Source of the DNA: Vibrio hannami
GTDB taxonomy: Bacteria > Pseudomonadota > Gammaproteobacteria > Enterobacterales > Vibrionaceae
Direction: 5' to 3'
Length of the DNA stretch: 64,000 nucleotides
NCBI RefSeq assembly: GCF_029589055.1
Contig: NZ_JARQZP010000003.1
Coordinates: 620,001 to 684,000 of the forward strand
The translations under genes and the position numbers were made by a program. Each line of letters starts with the position of its first letter. Within the stretch, counting starts at the first letter, position 1. Below the pieces are notes generated by a model. The model had not been told where the DNA came from, searched no databases, and was given only the letters and a program-made list of their open reading frames with translations. Below are positions 11,688-20,201 of the stretch, one piece after another.

Positions 11688-12719
11688 ATGACGATTAAAG
11701 CACTTTCTAAGTTAAAACCTGAAGAAGGTATCTGGCTTACCGAAGTAGAAATGCCAGAAGTAGGCCATAACGACTTGCTGATCAAAATTAAGAAGACAGC
11801 AATTTGTGGTACAGACGTTCATATCTATAACTGGGATGAGTGGTCGCAAAACACAATCCCTGTACCAATGGTTGTTGGTCACGAGTATGTGGGCGAGGTT
11901 GTTGGTATCGGCCAGGAAGTACGCGGATTTGAAATTGGCGACCGTGTATCTGGTGAAGGACATATCACCTGTGGACACTGCCGTAACTGTCGTGGGGGGC
12001 GTACACACCTATGCCGTAATACGGTAGGTGTAGGCGTAAACCGTACAGGCGCTTTCTCTGAGTATCTGGTTATCCCTGCCTTTAACGCATTTAAAATCCC
12101 GGCAGAGATCTCAGATGATTTGGCATCAATCTTCGACCCGTTTGGTAATGCGGTTCATACCGCACTCTCTTTTGACCTTGTTGGCGAAGATGTACTAATC
12201 ACTGGTGCTGGTCCGATTGGCATCATGGCTGTCGCAGTAGCAAAACACGTAGGTGCTCGCCATGTGGTTATTACAGATGTTAACGAATATAGGCTTGATC
12301 TAGCGAAAAAGATGGGTGTTACCCGCGCAGTAAACGTTGCTAAAGAAAGCCTAGAAGATGTTATGGCTGAACTGGGCATGACTGAAGGTTTTGATGTTGG
12401 TCTGGAAATGTCCGGTAACCCTTCTGCGTTTAATAGCATGTTGCAAGAGATGAACCACGGTGGTCGTATTGCGCTGTTAGGTATTCCACCTTCAGATATG
12501 GGTATCGACTGGAATCAGGTGATTTTCAAAGGTCTGATTATTAAGGGTATCTATGGCCGTGAGATGTTCGAAACATGGTACAAGATGGCAAGCCTTATCC
12601 AATCTGGCTTAGATCTTACACCAATCATCACTCACCACTACAAGATTGATGACTTCCAAAAAGGCTTCGACGTCATGCGTAGCGGGGCTTCCGGTAAGGT
12701 TATTCTCGATTGGGAATAA
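11688..12719 (+). CDS. tdh: L-threonine 3-dehydrogenase
   Basis: NAD-dependent zinc enzyme of 343 residues that oxidises L-threonine to 2-amino-3-oxobutyrate, the substrate of Kbl encoded just upstream. Medium-chain dehydrogenase features are visible: catalytic zinc ligands in [14 protein letters not shown] and GHEYVGEV, four structural-zinc cysteines in [15 protein letters not shown], and the nucleotide-binding GAGPIGIMA near residue 170. Its length equals the E. coli enzyme's usual size. The gene ends shortly before a strong terminator and closes the kbl-tdh operon. Confidence 0.97.
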   Translation: MTIKALSKLKPEEGIWLTEVEMPEVGHNDLLIKIKKTAICGTDVHIYNWDEWSQNTIPVPMVVGHEYVGEVVGIGQEVRGFEIGDRVSGEGHITCGHCRNCRGGRTHLCRNTVGVGVNRTGAFSEYLVIPAFNAFKIPAEISDDLASIFDPFGNAVHTALSFDLVGEDVLITGAGPIGIMAVAVAKHVGARHVVITDVNEYRLDLAKKMGVTRAVNVAKESLEDVMAELGMTEGFDVGLEMSGNPSAFNSMLQEMNHGGRIALLGIPPSDMGIDWNQVIFKGLIIKGIYGREMFETWYKMASLIQSGLDLTPIITHHYKIDDFQKGFDVMRSGASGKVILDWE

Positions 12720-12746
12720 AAACAGAAATAAGCATAACTAAATAAT

Positions 12747-12782
12747 CAAAAGGCTCTAATTTCGATTGGAGCCTTTTGTTTT
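12747..12782 (+). terminator. Intrinsic terminator of kbl-tdh with UUCG loop
   Basis: CAAAAGGCTC (12747-12756) pairs perfectly with GAGCCTTTTG (12769-12778). Pairing continues inward to a TTCG tetraloop, and T residues follow. It rules out the far-upstream start of the next reading frame at 12776. Confidence 0.9.
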
Positions 12783-12838
12783 ATATGAAAAACGTTACTA
12801 TTACGCTTACCAATATATTGCTAACTATAGGATCCGGG

Positions 12839-13135
12839 GTGATCAGACATATTCTGCTTATTAAGTTTAAAGAAACGGCACCACAACAAGAGATAGAAAA
12901 ACTGGAAGGTCTATTTATCGATATGCCTGACAAGGTTGAAGGTGTTGTATCTGTAGAGTGGGGGATTAATGATAGCCCCGAAAACAAAAATAAAGACTAT
13001 ACACATACAGTATTCATGACGTTTGCCGATGAAGCAGGTAGACAAAACTACTTACCTCATCCAGAACATAATGCACTAAAGCAGGTTTTTCGCCCGCTAC
13101 TTGAAGATATTATCGTTTTTGATTATCAGGTGTAA
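12839..13135 (+). CDS. Dabb-family (stress-responsive alpha/beta-barrel) protein
   Basis: A 98-residue protein with the Dabb dimeric alpha/beta-barrel fold, recognisable from IRHILLIKFKETA at the start, VEGVVSVEWGIN and YTHTVFMTFADEAGRQNYLPHPEH. I choose the GTG at 12839: AGGA lies six bases before it and the family starts at this point. The upstream ATG at 12776 lies inside the tdh terminator. Some family members are stress-induced or have enzymatic roles in secondary metabolism. No specific function can be given here. It is monocistronic and closed by its own terminator. Confidence 0.85.
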   Translation: MIRHILLIKFKETAPQQEIEKLEGLFIDMPDKVEGVVSVEWGINDSPENKNKDYTHTVFMTFADEAGRQNYLPHPEHNALKQVFRPLLEDIIVFDYQV

Positions 13136-13140
13136 CTCGG

Positions 13141-13165
13141 AAGGGGCTTAGACAAAGCCCCTTTT
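13141..13165 (+). terminator. Intrinsic terminator after the Dabb gene
   Basis: AAGGGGCTT (13141-13149), five-base loop, AAGCCCCTT (13155-13163), then TT. It lies between convergent genes. Confidence 0.82.
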
Positions 13166-13176
13166 CGGGGAAAGTC

Positions 13177-14394
13177 TTAATCGAAAACGTAAGACTCAGG
13201 TACAACGACAATTCCCTCCTCAGAGATCTTAAAACGTTTCGCATCTTCAGTTGAATTAATGCCAATTTTGGTACCAGCAGGGATCTTAACGTGCTTGTCG
13301 ATAATACAGTTTCTTAGCTGGCACTCTTCCCCAACTTCAACGTGATCAAACAGGATACTGTCAGAAACAGTTGAACCATTCTCTATTCGTACATTAGAAG
13401 AGAGCACCGAGTTCTGAACAGAGCCGCCAGAAATAATCACGCCACTGGAGATAATAGAATTAATAAAGATGCCTTCGTTACCTGTTACAGAGGATACGGT
13501 TCGCGCTGGTGGTAGCTGAGGTTCATAGGTTCGGATTGCCCAGTCCTGCTGATAAAGATTCATTGGTGGTACGGGTTTTAGCAGGTCCATATTTGCCTGG
13601 TAAAAAGAGTCGATGGTTCCTACATCGCGCCAGTATGCATCTCGGGAAACACGACCCGCTGCCTCACCAAATCGATGTGCGTAGACGCCTTCTTTGTCGA
13701 TAAGCTTTGGAATTATGTCTTTACCAAAGTCATTACTCGAGTTTGGATCTTCGGCATCTGCTTCGAGGGCATCTATCAGGGCCTCTGTTGTAAAGATATA
13801 AATCCCCATGGAAGCGAGGCTTTTCGTAGGATCAGATGGTACAGGTTCTGGGCTATCTGGTTTCTCCGCAAATGCTACAATTTTTTGGGTTTCATCAATA
13901 GACATAACACCGAACGACTTAGCCTCTTCTACAGGTACTTCCATGCATGCAATGGTAAGGTCAGCGCTATTTTCCTTATGTTTTTTTAGCATAGGCTCGT
14001 AGTCCATACGATAAATATGGTCACCGGATAGAACAACGACATACTTAGCTTCACTTCGGGATAATAGCCAAAGGTTTTGGTAAATCGCATCGGCAGTACC
14101 ACTATACCATTTATCACCTTTTCTCATTTGTGGTGGCACAACGGTTACATATTCTCCGAGTTCTGGATTGAATACAGACCACCCGTCTCGTAAGTGCTTT
14201 TGAAGCGAGTGAGACTTGTACTGAGTAAGGACCAAAATTCGTCTTAGCCCTGAATGAAGGCAATTGGTCAGCGTAAAATCGATGATTCTGTATTTGCCCC
14301 CAAATGGAACAGCGGGCTTTGCTCTGTTGTCTGTTAATGGTGAAAGCCTTGATCCCATTCCGCCTGCGAGTACTACCGTTAGTGTTTCCTGCAT
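13177..14394 (-). CDS. glgC: Glucose-1-phosphate adenylyltransferase
   Basis: ADP-glucose pyrophosphorylase of 405 residues, the first committed step of glycogen synthesis: glucose 1-phosphate plus ATP gives ADP-glucose. The nucleotidyltransferase signature VLAGGMGSRLSPLT opens the protein, followed by KPAVPFGGKYRIIDF. VLSGDHIYRMDY, FAEKPDSP and YWRDVGTIDSFYQAN are also typical. The C-terminal left-handed beta-helix repeats begin near residue 295. It is not in a glg operon here: neither glgA nor glgB is nearby. Vibrios commonly carry more than one glgC, so this may be a second copy. It is convergent with the Dabb gene. Confidence 0.95.
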   Translation of the reverse strand: MQETLTVVLAGGMGSRLSPLTDNRAKPAVPFGGKYRIIDFTLTNCLHSGLRRILVLTQYKSHSLQKHLRDGWSVFNPELGEYVTVVPPQMRKGDKWYSGTADAIYQNLWLLSRSEAKYVVVLSGDHIYRMDYEPMLKKHKENSADLTIACMEVPVEEAKSFGVMSIDETQKIVAFAEKPDSPEPVPSDPTKSLASMGIYIFTTEALIDALEADAEDPNSSNDFGKDIIPKLIDKEGVYAHRFGEAAGRVSRDAYWRDVGTIDSFYQANMDLLKPVPPMNLYQQDWAIRTYEPQLPPARTVSSVTGNEGIFINSIISSGVIISGGSVQNSVLSSNVRIENGSTVSDSILFDHVEVGEECQLRNCIIDKHVKIPAGTKIGINSTEDAKRFKISEEGIVVVPESYVFD

Positions 14395-14663
14395 CGTTCT
14401 ATTCCCTGATGATGTGCGTTTGTGAAAAGGTTGTTACAAGAATTGAGCCATAAAAAAATTAGATAAATAACAGATAGATAGCAAATAGACTATAAAGCGA
14501 TGAACTAAAATGGTGAGCACTGATTTAGGTCATGCATCATTTTGGTGCTTAGGCCAATTATAAGCAGTAAAAATGAGAGCGGGCACAAACACAAATCGAA
14601 TAAATACCCTAAATTGACTGCTATGCTTAGTTTATAAAAGTGATTGATATTATGGGAAGATTC

Positions 14664-15416
14664 ATGCGAAGACTCATAACGTTAATAGTGTGCCTTTACG
14701 CTATCCAACTAAGCTCATCTTATGCGCAGAGTGCAAAAGATATCGTTGAAAAATCAGATCAACAGATGCGGGGGGATTCCAGCTATACACAGATGACGAT
14801 GAAAATTGTGCGCCCCGACTGGACCCGGAGTATGAGTATGAAGAGCTGGACAAAAGGCAAAGAGCTCTCCATGGTTTTAGTTACATCGCCAGCAAAGGAT
14901 AAAGGTAGCGCATCGTTAAAACGCGATCGCGAGATGTGGAACTGGGTTCCTAATATCGAACGAATAATCAAGATAGCGCCATCCATGCTAAGCCAATCCT
15001 GGATGGGGTCTGATTTTACCAATGACGACCTGATTAACCAATCGTCGATAGTCGTAGATTACACACACAAACTCCAGGGGGAGGAGAAGTTCGACGACGA
15101 AGTAACCTATGTCGTTGATGCTTTTGCTAAGCCTGATGCGCCTGTGGTTTGGAGCAAAGTAAGATTATGGATTTCGTCAACTAACTATCTGCAAAGAAAA
15201 GTTGAGTTTTATGATGAATTTGACGAACTGGTAAATCAATTACAAACCTTCGATATAAAAAAAGTAGGAGGTAGATTTATTGCCACTCGCATGGAGATGA
15301 TTCCGGTCGACGAACCTGGAAACCGAACCGAAATTATCACTCATGACGCTAGCTTCAACTTTGAAATTAGCGATGAGTTTTTCTCGCAAGCACAAATGAA
15401 ATCGTTACGGGATTAG
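14664..15416 (+). CDS. Periplasmic LolA-like outer-membrane lipoprotein-sorting protein
   Basis: Secreted protein of about 250 residues related to the LolA/LolB-like sorting family (PF17131-type). A signal peptide follows the ATG at 14664 (MRRLITLIVCLYAIQLSSS, cleavage after SYA) with GGGAAG before it. In-frame alternatives are 14652 and GTG 14640. The mature protein starts with AKDIVEKSDQQMRG and includes KDKGSASLKRDREMWNWVPNIERIIKI, typical of these proteins, and MGSDFTNDDL. It is the first gene of a tight five-gene set with two permeases, an ATPase and an outer-membrane barrel. A role as periplasmic carrier for a lipid or lipoprotein is inferred from fold and context. Confidence 0.85.
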   Translation: MRRLITLIVCLYAIQLSSSYAQSAKDIVEKSDQQMRGDSSYTQMTMKIVRPDWTRSMSMKSWTKGKELSMVLVTSPAKDKGSASLKRDREMWNWVPNIERIIKIAPSMLSQSWMGSDFTNDDLINQSSIVVDYTHKLQGEEKFDDEVTYVVDAFAKPDAPVVWSKVRLWISSTNYLQRKVEFYDEFDELVNQLQTFDIKKVGGRFIATRMEMIPVDEPGNRTEIITHDASFNFEISDEFFSQAQMKSLRD

Positions 15417-15424
15417 GTGTTCTA

Positions 15425-16654
15425 ATGTTATTCAGACTTTCGTGGAGAAACATTTGGCGTCAGAAGCGAAGAACGCTAATCACGGCCATGTCAGTCGCAC
15501 TTGCCTTATGCCTTTCATTATTTACTCGATCACTACAGGAAGGTACTTACTCTTCGAATATTGATAATGCAGCCCGGTTTTATACAGGGTTGATACAGGT
15601 TCAGCACCCAGATTTTAGCGAAAGTATGAGCATTGATGATCTGATAGAAGAGTCGGGAACACTAGTTGATGTACTAAAAAGTGAACAAGCGATTACCACT
15701 ATGCTCCCGCGTATAGAATCTGTGGCACTTGGCGCTCATGGTGAAAAATCAAAAGGCGTTTTGGTATTAGGTGTAAATCCTGAGCTAGAGAATCATTACT
15801 CGGGCATTGAGTCCAAGGTTAAATCCGGGAACTACCTTTCTTCAAACGATAACGCGGTTCTCGTTGGTGAAGGACTTGCTCGTTACCTGGAATTGACGGT
15901 AGGTGATGAACTGATTCTCTACGGCCAGGGCTACCGAGGCCAGACGGCATCGGGACTTTACGAGGTGAAAGGTGTCATACATTATCCATTATCTGACTTA
16001 GATAGTCAGATTGTGTATATGCCACTTAACGCGGCTCAGAAACTTTATTCAACAGAAGGGAATATTACATCCTGGGTACTGCACACCGAAAAATTAAACG
16101 GGTTAGCTGAAATTGTAGATGATCTTGAAAAAAGAATTAATCAGGACGTTAACATCAGGTTATGGGAAGATTTAGCGCCTGAACTAGCACAGCAAATCGC
16201 AATGGATAAAGCTGGCGGTATATTTTTGATTTATGTCCTTTACGGTGTTGTAGGATTCGGCCTCTTTGCAACAATCATGATGATGACGCTGGAAAGACGA
16301 CGTGAGTTTTCCGTGATGCTTGCAACGGGAATGCACCGGTTAAAAATAGTCCAGCTTTTGTTACTCGAGTCTTTCTATATAGGCTTTATCGGCATTTGTA
16401 TGGGTATTATTTTAGCCAGTCCGGTACTCATCTACTTTTATTATCACCCGATCACTCTTACCGGCGAAACAGCACAGCTGATGATTGATTCGGGGTTTGA
16501 ACCGGTAATGCCGGTTTCACTGTCACCACATTTACTGCTCGATCAGATCTGGGCAGTATCCTTATTGTTACTCCTGAGTCTCTTGTACCCCTTATATTTT
16601 TTATGGAAGTTGGACCTTGTCTCGGGTTTAAAAGGGGGAAGGCATGCTGGTTAA
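15425..16654 (+). CDS. FtsX/MacB-type ABC transporter permease 1
   Basis: A 409-residue inner-membrane permease with the LolC/LolE/MacB layout. The N-terminal helix follows LSWRNIWRQKRRTLITAMSVALAL, a periplasmic MacB_PCD-like domain spans about residues 45-240, and three C-terminal helices form the FtsX domain (from about 265). The motif LERRREFSVMLATGMHRLKI is the cytoplasmic coupling segment of this family. It starts eight bases after the LolA-like gene and overlaps the second permease by 11 bases, which indicates translational coupling and a heterodimer. The cargo is unknown. Confidence 0.92.
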   Translation: MLFRLSWRNIWRQKRRTLITAMSVALALCLSLFTRSLQEGTYSSNIDNAARFYTGLIQVQHPDFSESMSIDDLIEESGTLVDVLKSEQAITTMLPRIESVALGAHGEKSKGVLVLGVNPELENHYSGIESKVKSGNYLSSNDNAVLVGEGLARYLELTVGDELILYGQGYRGQTASGLYEVKGVIHYPLSDLDSQIVYMPLNAAQKLYSTEGNITSWVLHTEKLNGLAEIVDDLEKRINQDVNIRLWEDLAPELAQQIAMDKAGGIFLIYVLYGVVGFGLFATIMMMTLERRREFSVMLATGMHRLKIVQLLLLESFYIGFIGICMGIILASPVLIYFYYHPITLTGETAQLMIDSGFEPVMPVSLSPHLLLDQIWAVSLLLLLSLLYPLYFLWKLDLVSGLKGGRHAG

Positions 16655-17873
16655 ACTTGGTTGGAAAAACTTGTGGCGAAACAAATTGCGCACTGGAGTT
16701 ATGCTTGCGGCAATGGCTTTCGGCCTTATAGGCGTTATCCTAATGATTGGGTTTATGAATGGCATGGTGAATAACATGATAAACAATGCCATCTCATGGC
16801 AGACCAGCCATATCCAGGTTCACAACCCTAAGCAACTCGACAACCCAACTGTCGAAGATACCATTTCTAACTCTGAAGAATTCTTACGTTTTTTGTCTAA
16901 TCAGCCAGATATCGAGGCTTATAGCGGTCGCTTTATTGTTAACGGGATGATCGGTACAGCCAAAAGTAGCAGGGGCGTACAAATCAACGGTGTAAATCCA
17001 GAAAAGGAAAAAATGATCACCCCCATTGATAGCGGTATAACCAATGGAGAGTGGCTATCTGATAAAGGACGCAATCCTGTACTTATCTCGGAAAAAACAG
17101 CAAAACGCTTACGTGCGCGTCCTGGTTCCAAAGTAGTTATTACTTTTGCAGACAGCTCTGGGGAGGTGGTTGGGGCTGCTTTTAGGGTAAAGGGGATATT
17201 TAAGACTCCTTCAACCGCCTTCGATGATAGAAATATATATGTTCGTATTAACGATCTACAAAAATTAGCTAACAACACAGGACTACATGAAATAGCGATA
17301 CGTTATCAACAGGAGAAAGTGGATGGTAATGTTGATTACTTACTTTCCCGAGTTGCTGCGTTGAAATCCGTAACCGACGAAAATGTTTTAGTCAGAGATT
17401 GGAAGTCGATACAACCACTTTTGGCATCGATGATTTCAACCATGGCTACCAGCAACGCCATTATTTTGGGCATTTTTGTTTTAGCTATGTGCCTGGGGAT
17501 AGTCAATATCATGCTAATGGCCGTGTATGAAAGGAAGCAGGAGTTCGGAGTGCTAATGGCTGTTGGAATGCAAAAAAATCAGGTACTAACATTGATCATT
17601 TTCGAAAGTGCCTGGCTTGGCATCTGTGGTGGGGCGATTGGTATTATCGTCAGTGAAGTTATGATGTTACTGCTGGGTTATACAGGACTTAATTTGGGCT
17701 CGATGGCTGAAGGGCTAGGAGCCTATGGCATAGACACCTTATTGTTCCCAAGCATAGCTTATTCAGATTATATATTTATATTTACCTCGGTTGTGTTTGC
17801 CTCTGTTATTGCAGCGATTTATCCGGCGAGACAAGTCCTTAAGTTAAAGCCAGTTGACGCAATGGCCGTTTAA
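16644..17873 (+). CDS. FtsX/MacB-type ABC transporter permease 2
   Basis: Second 409-residue permease with the same topology as its neighbour: KLGWKNLWRNKLRTGVMLAAMAFGL in the first helix, a long periplasmic domain, then three helices from about residue 270. It contains the coupling motif YERKQEFGVLMAVGMQKNQVL and ends with AIYPARQVLKLKPVDAM, usual for LolC/E-type permeases. The start overlaps the previous gene. A ribosome site for the ATPase gene lies at its stop. It probably pairs with permease 1 as a type VII (mechanotransmission) ABC transporter. Confidence 0.92.
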   Translation: MLVKLGWKNLWRNKLRTGVMLAAMAFGLIGVILMIGFMNGMVNNMINNAISWQTSHIQVHNPKQLDNPTVEDTISNSEEFLRFLSNQPDIEAYSGRFIVNGMIGTAKSSRGVQINGVNPEKEKMITPIDSGITNGEWLSDKGRNPVLISEKTAKRLRARPGSKVVITFADSSGEVVGAAFRVKGIFKTPSTAFDDRNIYVRINDLQKLANNTGLHEIAIRYQQEKVDGNVDYLLSRVAALKSVTDENVLVRDWKSIQPLLASMISTMATSNAIILGIFVLAMCLGIVNIMLMAVYERKQEFGVLMAVGMQKNQVLTLIIFESAWLGICGGAIGIIVSEVMMLLLGYTGLNLGSMAEGLGAYGIDTLLFPSIAYSDYIFIFTSVVFASVIAAIYPARQVLKLKPVDAMAV

Positions 17874-17889
17874 AAAGGAGGGGAACGAT

Positions 17890-18582
17890 ATGACGATAAA
17901 AGTAAGCAACCTGAACAAGGTTTATGAATCACAGAGTGACTATCCCGTACATGCGGTAAACAACGTCGATCTGACTATAGAGAAAGGAGAATTTGTTGCA
18001 ATCATGGGACCTTCCGGATCGGGCAAAACGACGCTGCTTAATATGATAGGTGGTATAGATATGCCTAGCTCTGGTTCGGTCGAAATTGATGGTTGTAATA
18101 TCTGCAATTTAAGTGAAAAAGAAAAAATTGTCTTTCGTAGAGATAATATTGGCTTTATTTTTCAGGACTACAGTTTACTTCCTGTTTTAACCGCATTGGA
18201 AAATGTAGAGTTTGTGATGCAACTACAAGGGCGCTCTGAACGTGAATCTAACACTAGAGCATCAGACTTGCTCGAAATGGTGGGCCTTAAACAGCAGATG
18301 AACAAAGTGCCTCCTTCCTTATCGGGGGGACAGCAACAAAGAGTGGCTGTTGCAAGAGCGCTTGCACCATCGCCTAGATTTGTTATCGCGGACGAGCCTA
18401 CAGCGAATTTGGATGCACAAAGTACCACTGAGCTTCTCGATATTATGCAAAAGCTCAATCAAAAGGAGGGTACAACGTTTATCTTTTCGACTCATGATCC
18501 CAGAGTCATTGCCAGAGCTAGAAGGGTTATCGTATTTGAAGATGGAACGCTAAAAGAAGATAAAACTAATGCAGTTAGTTAA
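17890..18582 (+). CDS. LolD/MacB-type ABC transporter ATPase
   Basis: A 230-residue ATP-binding subunit. Walker A is GPSGSGKTT (about residue 43), the Q-loop is in FIFQDYSLLP, the signature LSGGQQQRVAVARAL, Walker B FVIADEPTANLD and the switch histidine THDPRV. This is the LolD/FtsE/MacB subfamily, which energises extraction or mechanotransmission rather than transmembrane passage. The ATG at 17890 has AAGGAGGGG before it. The longer reading frame from 17854 overlaps permease 2 and is unlikely. Its last codons overlap the start of the outer-membrane barrel gene. Confidence 0.95.
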   Translation: MTIKVSNLNKVYESQSDYPVHAVNNVDLTIEKGEFVAIMGPSGSGKTTLLNMIGGIDMPSSGSVEIDGCNICNLSEKEKIVFRRDNIGFIFQDYSLLPVLTALENVEFVMQLQGRSERESNTRASDLLEMVGLKQQMNKVPPSLSGGQQQRVAVARALAPSPRFVIADEPTANLDAQSTTELLDIMQKLNQKEGTTFIFSTHDPRVIARARRVIVFEDGTLKEDKTNAVS

Positions 18583-19768
18583 TAATCAAATCAAGCGTTG
18601 CCTTGTTAGCGTGTTATTAGTTGTATCGCCCTGTGCTGTCTCTCAAATACCGGGGCTTGAGCCTGAAAAACAATGGGCCTTAAATGGGTATGTAAAATAT
18701 ATGCCTAGCTACACGATTAATGACGCAGGTGATAACTACTTAGATCATTTGATACACCAACGGTTTAATTTTGAATATAGATTTTCATCGGAAACACGAG
18801 TTAATTTAGGATTACGAAACAGAGTTATTAAAGGTGACTCCGTTGATCAGCCACTTTATAGTGAGCTTGTTTCCACCGATTTTGGTTATTTCGACTTGTC
18901 GAAAATGTGGCACTCGAAAAATGACGTGCTAGCGGTAAGCCAACTGGATCGACTTTCAATAAATCACGATACGACTTTATGGAACAGCCGATTAGGCCGA
19001 TTTCGTATCAACTGGAGTATGAACAGTATCTGGAACCCTAATGATATCTTTAATGCATACTCAATTTACGACTTTGATTACGAGGAGAAGCCCGGAACCG
19101 ATGCTGTGGCGATAACCAGAAAGCTTGATTACGCGGCTCAACTTGATTTTGTTTATAGCCCGGTAAAGTCAGATGCTTACGACAATAGAGATAGCTGGGC
19201 GTTTAGGTATCTGTTTAATCAAAATGGATGGGATGCGCAGTTAATTTCAGGACGCGCTTCCTATGATAATGTTTATGGCGTTGGCATTGCTGGTGATCAC
19301 ATGGGGGCGGGCATTAGAGCGGAAATAAGCTATTTCGATCGCACAGAGGCAGGCCCGGATAACGAAACACAGAGCAATACTGTGGTTGCAAGCGTTGAGG
19401 CTGACTATAATATGGGCAGTGAAAACAATATCGTTATTCGCTCGGCTTATCTATTTGTCTCCGAACCGCAAGAACCGCTTAACGCTAATACGTATTTGAA
19501 CTTGCCACTTACAGCAAAAACGTTGAGCTTTACCCACCATACTTTTTATGCCGACCTGGGTTTTGATACCTCTCCATTAAACAGAGTTGTGTTGTCTGGC
19601 GTTTACTATCAAGACAACTCTTATTATTTATCTTTAACTGATACCTACTCTTTGTCCAACGAATGGCAGTTATACTCCATAGTCCAAAGGTACTCTGGTA
19701 GGGGGGATAGCCTGTTTTCTTTCAATAAAAACACGAGTTTTTACCTTCAGGTAAGGTGGGATTATTAG
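18569..19768 (+). CDS. Predicted outer-membrane beta-barrel protein of the export cluster
   Basis: A 399-residue secreted protein. A signal peptide lies at about residues 9-25 (CLVSVLLVVSPCAVSQ). The rest consists of alternating hydrophobic and aromatic strands such as RFNFEYRFSSETRVNLGLRNRV, and it ends with an aromatic residue in YLQVRWDY, the usual beta-barrel C-terminal signal. I do not recognise a named family with confidence; DUF1302-like proteins are one possibility. The start overlaps the ATPase gene by 14 bases, so it belongs to the same transcript. An outer-membrane receptor or conduit for the ABC system is inferred from position. Confidence 0.75.
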   Translation: MQLVNNQIKRCLVSVLLVVSPCAVSQIPGLEPEKQWALNGYVKYMPSYTINDAGDNYLDHLIHQRFNFEYRFSSETRVNLGLRNRVIKGDSVDQPLYSELVSTDFGYFDLSKMWHSKNDVLAVSQLDRLSINHDTTLWNSRLGRFRINWSMNSIWNPNDIFNAYSIYDFDYEEKPGTDAVAITRKLDYAAQLDFVYSPVKSDAYDNRDSWAFRYLFNQNGWDAQLISGRASYDNVYGVGIAGDHMGAGIRAEISYFDRTEAGPDNETQSNTVVASVEADYNMGSENNIVIRSAYLFVSEPQEPLNANTYLNLPLTAKTLSFTHHTFYADLGFDTSPLNRVVLSGVYYQDNSYYLSLTDTYSLSNEWQLYSIVQRYSGRGDSLFSFNKNTSFYLQVRWDY

Positions 19769-20201
19769 AGATGTAGGCCTTAGGCCCTATTGTTTATGTT
19801 AATTTCCTGGATAAATGTAAGTCACTTTTACTATTTGCGAATTAAATGCATGAATTTTAAATGACAGTTTTATTTCTAACGCTTGGTTTAAGGAGTATTA
19901 AAGATGTCATTTATCCCTTTGTTATTATTGAATATTATTTCAAATCCATATTGTATCTATTGATGATATCCCCCTTACTGATAACAAAATTGTCTACTAC
20001 GCCCCCTTAAATCACCCCCTTCAATCAATAAAAAGGGTGATCTGAGACCCATTTTTGTTTGTATAATGAACGCATCTCTAAAAAGTTACACGCTTGAGTG
20101 ATCTGCCGATAATGGAATGTGATCCTCGCTATTAACTCAACCAGGCCTGCTTTTTCCTGATTATATTTGCATTCGTCAGCAGGCCTCTCAGGAGAATAAA
20201 A
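19769..20201. other. 433-base gene-free stretch upstream of the amylase
   Basis: No convincing gene. It holds three CCCCCTT heptamers (19970, 20002 and 20015) and a reverse AAGGGTGA at 20033-20040. The last two form an imperfect hairpin-like inverted repeat, ATCACCCCCTT/AAGGGTGAT. Read on the other strand, the repeats vaguely resemble MalT boxes. The rest is AT-rich, and AGGAG lies just before the amylase ATG. Confidence 0.5.

Noticed and set aside
12776..12838. Longer N-terminus for the Dabb protein
   Set aside because: It would begin inside the tdh terminator. The GTG at 12839 has a ribosome site and matches the family start.
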